This document shows, in pieces, positions 1 to 4,857 of a DNA stretch of 6,832 bases. Every line of letters starts with the position of its first letter. Position 1 is the first letter of the stretch. Origin of the DNA: Bacteroidota bacterium (lineage in GTDB: Bacteria > Bacteroidota > Ignavibacteria > UBA10030 > UBA8401); assembly GCA_030824295.1 (NCBI GenBank), contig JAVBYA010000322.1:1-6832 (forward strand), written 5' to 3'. Below the pieces are notes generated by a model that was not told where the DNA came from, did no database searches, and saw only the letters and a program-made list of their open reading frames with translations. The position numbers and the translations under genes were made by a program.

Positions 1-306
1 AATTCCGCAGATAAGACGGATGGTGGTTCCGGAATTGCCGGCATCGAGCATGCCGGCCGGAGCGAGCAGTCCGTGCAGACCTTTTCCATTGATGAACAGC
101 GAACCGCCGTCGAAGCGATGACCGATGCCCATTTCAGAAAAACATGAAAGCGTGCTTAACGGATCGGCCGCCGAAAGGAATCCGGTGATCTCCGTGGTCC
201 CTTCGGCGATAGCGCCGAACATCACCGCCCGGTGCGAGATGGATTTATCGCCGGGAACGGTGATCTCACCGTTCAATGCTTTCGAAGGCTGGATGGTACG
301 TTCCAT
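1..306 (-). CDS. aroA: 3-phosphoshikimate 1-carboxyvinyltransferase (EPSP synthase), N-terminal part; 3' end outside window
   Basis: EPSP synthase joins phosphoenolpyruvate to shikimate-3-phosphate in the sixth step of the cytosolic shikimate pathway, leading to chorismate and aromatic amino acids. Only the first 102 codons are visible and the frame is open to the window edge, so about three quarters of the usual ~430-residue protein is missing. The substrate-binding N-terminal motif PGDKSISHRA is at residues 19-28 (Lys21, Ser22 and Arg26 match the conserved Lys-Ser...Arg). The PEP-site motif GNSGTTIRL is at residues 90-98. The ATG at 306-304 gives the N-terminus expected from family members. 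An in-frame GTG at 321-319 is possible but would add five residues upstream of the conserved start. The GAGGA at 313-309 is only two bases from the ATG, which is short. The gene follows the pnp terminator by 25 bases and is metabolically unrelated to the operon before it. Confidence 0.95.
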   Translation of the reverse strand, partial: MERTIQPSKALNGEITVPGDKSISHRAVMFGAIAEGTTEITGFLSAADPLSTLSCFSEMGIGHRFDGGSLFINGKGLHGLLAPAGMLDAGNSGTTIRLICGI

Positions 307-331
307 GGTCCTCAGGTGCACACGATACAAT

Positions 332-359
332 AAAAAAATCCCCGGCCGAAGCCGGGGAT
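332..359 (-). terminator. Rho-independent terminator after pnp
   Basis: Read on the minus strand, a perfect nine-base-pair GC-rich stem (359-351 pairing with 346-338) encloses a TTCG loop at 350-347 closed by a C-G pair. This is the very stable C(UUCG)G tetraloop. A run of seven T on the minus strand (338-332) follows directly. It starts 20 bases after the pnp stop codon and has no T run on the plus-strand side, so it should act in one direction only. It marks the end of the infB-pnp transcription unit. Its U run ends 25 bases before the aroA start codon. Confidence 0.95.
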
Positions 360-378
360 CATGGTGTTGTTCCCGTTG

Positions 379-2502
379 TTAATTTGCGGGAGCGTCCGTA
401 GCAGAAGGTTCTTTCTTCTCCGGCGTCATCAACGCCTTACGGCTCAGGTTCATACGGCCCTTCTCGTCGATCTCCAGCAGCTTCACATCGAAGACATCCC
501 CTACCTTCACAACGTCCGACACCTTCGCAACGCGCTTGATGTCCAACTGAGAGATGTGGATCAGTCCTTCTTTGCCCGGGAGGATCTCAGCGAATGCGCC
601 GAAGTCCATGATGCGTTTCACCGTCGCTTTGTAGATCGTACCGGGTTCCGGCACTGCGGTGATGGCATTGATCAGAGCAAGCGCTTTGTCGCTGGCTTCC
701 TGGGATGTAGCAGCGATCTGGATGGAACCATCGTCCTCGATGTTGATGGACGAGGCGCCGGATTCTGCCACGATGCTGCGGATCATCTTCCCGCCCGGTC
801 CGATGACCGAACCGATGAGATCGGTCGGGATCTTGATGGTCGTGAAGCGCGGAGCATACGGGCTCAGTTCCGGTTTCGGCTTGTCGATCGCGGCGTTCAT
901 CTTCTCCAGTTTATGGAGACGGCCGGCTTTCGCCTGTTCCAGTGCGGTCGCCATGATCTCGAGCGTGATGCCCTGGATCTTGATGTCCATCTGGAATGCG
1001 GTGATACCGTCGACCGTACCGGCGACCTTGAAGTCCATATCGCCGAGATGGTCCTCGTCACCAAGGATGTCGCTGAGCACCGCAACGCGGTCCCCTTCCT
1101 TCACGAGACCCATCGCGATACCGGCGCATGCTTTTTTGAGCGGCACACCGGCATCGAACAGTGCCAGCGAGCCGGCACAGACGGTCGCCATGGAGGACGA
1201 ACCGTTCGATTCCAGGATATCGGAGACGATGCGGAGCGAGTACGGGAAATCCTTCTCATCCGGCATCAGGTTCTTCAACGAACGCTCGGCAAGGTTCCCA
1301 TGTCCGATCTCACGGCGTCCGGTGGTGCCCATGCGGCCGGTCTCACCGACGCTGAACGGCGGGAAATTGTAATGCAGCATGAAGCGGCGCGGCTTGAATT
1401 CGATCAAACCGTCGGTCTTCTGTTCATCATCCTTCGTTCCGAGCGTCACGGTCGTGAGGGACTGTGTTTCGCCGCGGGTGAAGAGTGCAGAACCGTGAGC
1501 GCGCGGCAGGATGGCTGTTTCGATCGTGATCTGGCGGACATCCGCCAGGCCGCGGCCGTCGAGCCGTTTCTTCTTGCCGAGGATCATCTCGCGCATCTCG
1601 GTCTTCTCGATATCGTGGAGGATCTCCTCGATGACCGCTTCCTGTTCCGGGTATTTCTCGGCCAAAGCTTCCAGGACGCCGTTCACGATCTCTTTGCGCT
1701 TCGCGGAACGTTCTTCCTTAGCGGAGACCGTATTGGCGGCTGCACGGAGTTTCTCGGTAGCGAGCGCCTGAACGTCCGCCAGCAGTGCAGCATCATATGA
1801 CTTCGGAGCGACGGTACGTTTGGTCTTCTTCACTTCCGCTGCGAACTCCACCTGGAGCTGGCAGATCTTCTTGATGGCCTCGTGACCGAACGCCAGTGCT
1901 GCGAGCATATCCTTCTCGGAGATCTCACGCGATTCCCCTTCCACCATCAGGATGGAACTGGAGGTACCGGCCACCGTCACATCCATATCGCTCTTTTCCA
2001 GTTCGGCGAATGTCGGATTGAGGAGGAATGTACCATCCACACGGCCGATACGGACCTCAGCGATCGGACCGTCGAACGGTGAATCCGAGATCATCAGAGC
2101 AGCGGACGCTGCGCAGGCGCCGAGCACATCGGCATCATTCTGCTGATCGGACGAGTAGACCGTAACGACGATCTGGGTGTCGCAATGGTAGTTCTCCGGG
2201 AACATCGGACGGATGGGACGATCGATGAGACGGGCGGAAAGGATCTCCTTATCGGAGGGACGGCCTTCGCGCTTCAAGTATCCTCCGGGGATCTTCCCGG
2301 CGGCAGACATCTTCTCGCGGAATTCGACCTGCAGGGGGAAATAATCCAATCCCTCTTTCGGTTCTTTATTGGCAACAACGGTCGCCAGCACCATGGTGTC
2401 GGCATAGCGGATCATGACCGCACCGTCCGCTTGTTTGGCGAACCGGCCTGTTTCAAATTCCAGAGAATAATTCCCGATCTGGACGCTCTTTTTTACTATC
2501 AT
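379..2502 (-). CDS. pnp: Polyribonucleotide nucleotidyltransferase (PNPase)
   Basis: PNPase is a trimeric cytoplasmic 3'-to-5' exonuclease that degrades RNA with phosphate, releasing nucleoside diphosphates, and can also add 3' tails. The 707-residue length is normal. Domain order is: first RNase PH core (about 1-215), helical linker (about 235-310), second RNase PH core (about 313-535), KH domain (about 552-616) with GxxG loop GPGG at 568-571, and S1 domain (about 621-690). Catalytic-site residues are present in GDEDHLGDMDFK (Asp484, Asp490, Lys492), and the phosphate-binding serines are in NGSSSM (433-438). The RNA-gripping loop that reads FFRR in E. coli is Tyr-Leu-Lys-Arg here (75-78). 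The start ATG at 2502-2500 has only a purine-rich AGAAAAGAAGAAAA stretch before it rather than a strong Shine-Dalgarno. The gene follows rpsO by 44 bases, the classic rpsO-pnp pairing, and ends just before an intrinsic terminator. Confidence 0.99.
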   Translation of the reverse strand: MIVKKSVQIGNYSLEFETGRFAKQADGAVMIRYADTMVLATVVANKEPKEGLDYFPLQVEFREKMSAAGKIPGGYLKREGRPSDKEILSARLIDRPIRPMFPENYHCDTQIVVTVYSSDQQNDADVLGACAASAALMISDSPFDGPIAEVRIGRVDGTFLLNPTFAELEKSDMDVTVAGTSSSILMVEGESREISEKDMLAALAFGHEAIKKICQLQVEFAAEVKKTKRTVAPKSYDAALLADVQALATEKLRAAANTVSAKEERSAKRKEIVNGVLEALAEKYPEQEAVIEEILHDIEKTEMREMILGKKKRLDGRGLADVRQITIETAILPRAHGSALFTRGETQSLTTVTLGTKDDEQKTDGLIEFKPRRFMLHYNFPPFSVGETGRMGTTGRREIGHGNLAERSLKNLMPDEKDFPYSLRIVSDILESNGSSSMATVCAGSLALFDAGVPLKKACAGIAMGLVKEGDRVAVLSDILGDEDHLGDMDFKVAGTVDGITAFQMDIKIQGITLEIMATALEQAKAGRLHKLEKMNAAIDKPKPELSPYAPRFTTIKIPTDLIGSVIGPGGKMIRSIVAESGASSINIEDDGSIQIAATSQEASDKALALINAITAVPEPGTIYKATVKRIMDFGAFAEILPGKEGLIHISQLDIKRVAKVSDVVKVGDVFDVKLLEIDEKGRMNLSRKALMTPEKKEPSATDAPAN

Positions 2503-2546
2503 ATGATTTTCTTCTTTTCTATGTACTGTGAAGCAGTGATTGAGAC
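2503..2546 (-). other. rpsO-pnp intergenic spacer
   Basis: This 44-base gap is AT-rich on the transcribed strand and ends in a purine-rich tract that serves as the weak ribosome-binding region of pnp. In E. coli this spacer holds an RNase III-cleaved hairpin and a terminator that regulate pnp. Here I can see only a four-base-pair ACTG/CAGT stem with a five-base loop (about 2524-2536), which is too weak to call. No T run follows it, so there is no support for a terminator, and rpsO and pnp are probably cotranscribed. Confidence 0.5.
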
Positions 2547-2816
2547 TTATTTACGGATATTCAATTCGCCGATGATCTTACGGTACCGATCGATATTGAC
2601 CTTCATCAGATAATCGAGCAGACGGCGACGTTTACCGACCATGCGGAGGAGGCCTACGCGTGAGTGGTTGTCCTTCTTGAACTTCCCGAAATGCTCGGAA
2701 AGGGAATTGATGTTCGCGGTGAGGATCGCGATCTGCACCTCGGGCGAGCCGGTATCTGTCGCACTTTTACCGAATTTCTTTACGAACTCGCTTTTTTGTT
2801 CCTTTGAGATTGCCAT
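2547..2816 (-). CDS. rpsO: 30S ribosomal protein S15
   Basis: S15 is a primary binding protein of the 16S rRNA central domain; it nucleates the platform of the small subunit and contributes to an intersubunit bridge. The 89-residue length is exactly typical. The sequence carries the family signature from TDTGSPEVQIA (about 20-30) through the helical KKDNHSRVGLL segment to GKRRRLLDYL, with a basic C-terminus ending NIRK. The usual HHSRRG appears as NHSRVG, a mild variation. The ATG at 2816-2814 has the best Shine-Dalgarno in the window (AAGGAG, five-base spacer), fitting a highly expressed ribosomal protein. It starts nine bases after the ribF stop. S15 represses its own mRNA in several bacteria; if that happens here, the target must lie within the ribF 3' end or the early rpsO codons, because there is no separate leader. 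Confidence 0.99.
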   Translation of the reverse strand: MAISKEQKSEFVKKFGKSATDTGSPEVQIAILTANINSLSEHFGKFKKDNHSRVGLLRMVGKRRRLLDYLMKVNIDRYRKIIGELNIRK

Positions 2817-2821
2817 TGGTA

Positions 2822-2827
2822 CTCCTT
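2822..2827 (-). promoter_or_regulatory. Shine-Dalgarno of rpsO
   Basis: AAGGAG on the minus strand lies five bases before the rpsO ATG and overlaps the ribF TAA stop codon (TAAGGAG). A ribosome ending ribF therefore sits on the rpsO initiation site. It is the strongest ribosome-binding site seen in this window and supports the rpsO start. Confidence 0.9.
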
Positions 2828-3776
2828 ATGAAGATAGTTGTGTATGTTGTTCAATAATTGTTCTAATCATTCTCTTGTCATTCCCCATCTCTGCGATGAG
2901 ATCGTCCACGGATGCGAATTTCTTCTCGCTCCGGGTCCGTTGGAGACAGCGGACGGTGACCGTATCGTCATAGATATCCATGTCGAAATCGAAGATATTC
3001 ACTTCGATGGTCCGTTCCTGAGCATCACCGAACGTCGGGTTGTGTCCGATGCTCATCATTCCGCCGTACCATGTTCCGCGGACCATGATGCGAACCGCGT
3101 AGATGCCCACCTGCGGGACCAGCTTTTTGGGATCGAGCAGCCTGATGTTGGCCGTTGGATACCCTAACTGCTTCCCGCGCCCGAAACCACGGACAACGGT
3201 GCCGGTGAAACCGTACTCATATCCCAGCATGACGTTCGCCTGGAGGATATTCCCGCTGATCACCGCATCACGGACGGCCGAACTGCTGATGACCGCACCT
3301 TCGCTGCCGATCATGGCCAGCGTATCCACAGAGAAATCATGCTGCCTGCCCAGTTCCACGACTTGATTCATGTTCCCTTCGCGGTCCCGGCCGAACTGAT
3401 GATCGAACCCTTCCACTACCTCGGCAACACCGATGCCGTTGATGATGTAGGTCGCATAGAAATCCTTGAATGATAACCGTGAGAACTCGAAGGTGAACGG
3501 GATGATGAAAACAGCGTCAACCCCATTGATCTCAAAGCGCTGCAGCTTCTCATCAAGAGTACTTAATATGTCCACACTCTGCTTCCCCTGCGTGACCACT
3601 TCACGGGGATGCGGATCGAACGTTACGATGACGCTGCGTCCGCCGATCGCTTTCGCCCGGTCGACCACGCGGGAAAGAATCGTTCGATGCGCCTGGTGGA
3701 CACCATCGAACATTCCGATGGATATGACCGACCGCTTGTCGTACTGCACTTCTTTCAAAGAACGATAAATGATCAT
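2826..3776 (-). CDS. ribF: Bifunctional riboflavin kinase / FAD synthetase
   Basis: RibF phosphorylates riboflavin to FMN (C-terminal kinase) and adenylylates FMN to FAD (N-terminal nucleotidyltransferase) in the cytosol. The 316-residue length is normal. The N-terminal module shows GMFDGVHQAH (21-30, the HxGH-type nucleotide site, with Ala29 where Gly is usual), TFDPHPREV (52-60), GFDHQFGRDREG (123-134) and ISSSAVRDA (163-171). The kinase module begins near 184 and has GRGKQLGYPTANI (199-211, with the PTAN metal/nucleotide motif), SIGHNPTFG (242-250) and TIEVNIFDFD (256-265), including the conserved glutamate. The DHxFG form resembles FCB-group proteins. The ATG at 3776-3774 overlaps the truB stop as ATGA. 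No Shine-Dalgarno is obvious, so translation is probably coupled to truB. The last ~18 codons are markedly AT-rich and use codons rare elsewhere in the gene. Confidence 0.97.
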   Translation of the reverse strand: MIIYRSLKEVQYDKRSVISIGMFDGVHQAHRTILSRVVDRAKAIGGRSVIVTFDPHPREVVTQGKQSVDILSTLDEKLQRFEINGVDAVFIIPFTFEFSRLSFKDFYATYIINGIGVAEVVEGFDHQFGRDREGNMNQVVELGRQHDFSVDTLAMIGSEGAVISSSAVRDAVISGNILQANVMLGYEYGFTGTVVRGFGRGKQLGYPTANIRLLDPKKLVPQVGIYAVRIMVRGTWYGGMMSIGHNPTFGDAQERTIEVNIFDFDMDIYDDTVTVRCLQRTRSEKKFASVDDLIAEMGNDKRMIRTIIEQHTQLSS

Positions 3777-4489
3777 ATGGTCACAGCCGGACGTTGTATC
3801 TTAGGTTCTAACGTATGTAAAAGTTCAACCGGCAGTGCTTCTTCCAATCGGAACTCACCGATCCGGGTCCTTGTCAATTGCTTCAAATATCCCCCGCACC
3901 CTAAGAACGCCCCAACATCATTGGCTAACGAACGGACATAGGTCCCTTTTGAGCAGACGACGCGAAAACCGATGAACGGCAGTTCGAACGACGTCACAAC
4001 GAATTCTTTCACTTCGATCTCCCTGGTGGGACGATCGATCTCTTTACCTTTTCGTGCATCCTTGTAAAGCCTGCGGCCGTTCTTTTTGATAGCAGAGTAC
4101 ATCGGCGGAAGCTGCTGCTGTATTCCAGTGAATCGTCCGAAGGCATGCTTTACTTGTTCTTCGGTGACACCGCTAAACTCTTTTTGCTCAATAACTTCTG
4201 TCTCTGTATCAAAGCTCTTTGTAACACCGCCCAGCTCGATGATCCCGGTGTATTCTTTGTCCCAAGCCATGAACGAGTCGATCTGTTTTGTCATCCGACC
4301 AGTGCAGAGGATGAGCAGTCCGGTCGCTCTGGGATCCAGTGTACCGGCATGTCCGATCTTCTTCACTTCGAACATCGCCCGGACCCGATGGACGATATCG
4401 AACGAGGTCCAGTCGAGCGGCTTATTGACAAGGATGATCTCCCCTTCTTCCAGATGCAGTGTCTGTTTCCGGCCTGCATGCTCGGTCAT
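3773..4489 (-). CDS. truB: tRNA pseudouridine(55) synthase, short form without PUA domain
   Basis: TruB converts uridine 55 in the T-psi-C loop of tRNAs to pseudouridine and also acts as a tRNA folding chaperone. The catalytic motif GHAGTLDPRATG lies at 47-58 with nucleophile Asp52. KEYTG (78-82), PPMYSAIKKNGRRLY (128-142) and CSKGTYVRSLANDVG (179-193) complete the family pattern. The LTRTRIGEF segment is at 205-213. At 238 residues it is far shorter than the ~314-residue E. coli enzyme and stops where a C-terminal PUA domain would begin; short forms are usual in Bacteroidota-like bacteria, so I do not read this as truncation. A GTG at 4492-4490 lies directly before the ATG. I chose the ATG at 4489-4487 because AAGGAAG then sits at a normal distance. 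With the ATG, the gene overlaps the rbfA stop by one base (TGATG). Confidence 0.96.
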   Translation of the reverse strand: MTEHAGRKQTLHLEEGEIILVNKPLDWTSFDIVHRVRAMFEVKKIGHAGTLDPRATGLLILCTGRMTKQIDSFMAWDKEYTGIIELGGVTKSFDTETEVIEQKEFSGVTEEQVKHAFGRFTGIQQQLPPMYSAIKKNGRRLYKDARKGKEIDRPTREIEVKEFVVTSFELPFIGFRVVCSKGTYVRSLANDVGAFLGCGGYLKQLTRTRIGEFRLEEALPVELLHTLEPKIQRPAVTI

Positions 4490-4857
4490 CACTCTTCCTT
4501 CGGCGGTTTCGGATCGTCTTTGTGGATCTCTTTGATCAAACTCTCGATATGCATGGCATTATCGAGGGATCTGTCCAGACGGAATTCGATGGTCGGAGCG
4601 AACTTCAGATTGATCCGTTCCGCCAGTTCCGAGCGGTAGAATCCCTTCTTCTTCTCGATCTGCGCCATGGTCTTCTCCACCTTAGCGGCGGAACCCATGA
4701 TGCTCACAAAAACGCGTGCCGTACGGAGGTCCGGCGTTACGCGGGTCTCCGTGACGGTGGTGAAACCGAATTCCATACTGCCGCTGAACTCACGGCTGAG
4801 CATGGTACCCAGTTCCTCCCGGATCAATGATGCTACTCGTTCGGTCCTGATCGACAT
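4489..4857 (-). CDS. rbfA: 30S ribosome-binding factor A
   Basis: RbfA binds the free 30S subunit near 16S helix 1 and assists late maturation of the 5' end of 16S rRNA; it is also a cold-adaptation factor. The 122-residue protein is of normal length and single-domain (type II KH-like fold). Visible family features are RVASLIREELGTML (7-20), the TVTETRVTPDLRTARVFVS segment (34-52), and KGFYRSELAERINLKFAPTI (71-90) followed by EFRLDRS. The usual Ala-x-Gly kink in the KH helix is Lys-Lys-Gly here (70-72). The C-terminus is a charged tail rich in Lys, Pro and Glu. The ATG at 4857-4855 overlaps the infB TGA by one base (TGATG). A GGAAG about eight bases upstream, within the end of infB, can serve as its ribosome-binding site. 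Confidence 0.97.
   Translation of the reverse strand: MSIRTERVASLIREELGTMLSREFSGSMEFGFTTVTETRVTPDLRTARVFVSIMGSAAKVEKTMAQIEKKKGFYRSELAERINLKFAPTIEFRLDRSLDNAMHIESLIKEIHKDDPKPPKEE
4494..4500 (-). promoter_or_regulatory. Shine-Dalgarno of truB, inside the rbfA 3' end
   Basis: AAGGAAG on the minus strand is formed by the last Lys-Glu-Glu codons of rbfA. Its AGGA core is about six bases from the ATG at 4489 but only about three from the adjacent GTG at 4492. The spacing favours the ATG as the truB start. Confidence 0.65.

Noticed and set aside
361..1800. A 479-codon open frame on the plus strand, antisense to pnp
   Set aside because: It is in codon-for-codon register with pnp, so its lack of stops only means that pnp avoids TTA, CTA and TCA codons there. 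Its protein resembles no family I know, is rich in Arg, Asp and His as expected from an antisense reading, and pnp is an unmistakable intact gene.
2498..2507. Perfect 10-base palindrome ATCATATGAT over the pnp start codon, with a similar CATATGATC at the ribF start
   Set aside because: The palindrome has AT-rich content and no loop for a hairpin. The resemblance between the two starts comes mostly from ATG plus Ile codons. Chance is an adequate explanation.
2524..2536. Possible hairpin in the rpsO-pnp spacer, as for the RNase III site in E. coli
   Set aside because: Only four base pairs with a five-base loop and no following U run. It is far weaker than a real terminator or RNase III substrate.
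2641..3167. Several plus-strand open frames of around 110 codons opposite rpsO and ribF
   Set aside because: They lie opposite well-supported genes, show no recognisable motif or ribosome-binding site, and fit chance openness in a moderately GC-rich sequence.
3773..4489. truB as a truncated gene
   Set aside because: It lacks the PUA domain of E. coli TruB, but all catalytic motifs are complete and the stop codon is neatly coupled to ribF. Short TruB forms are normal in FCB-group bacteria.
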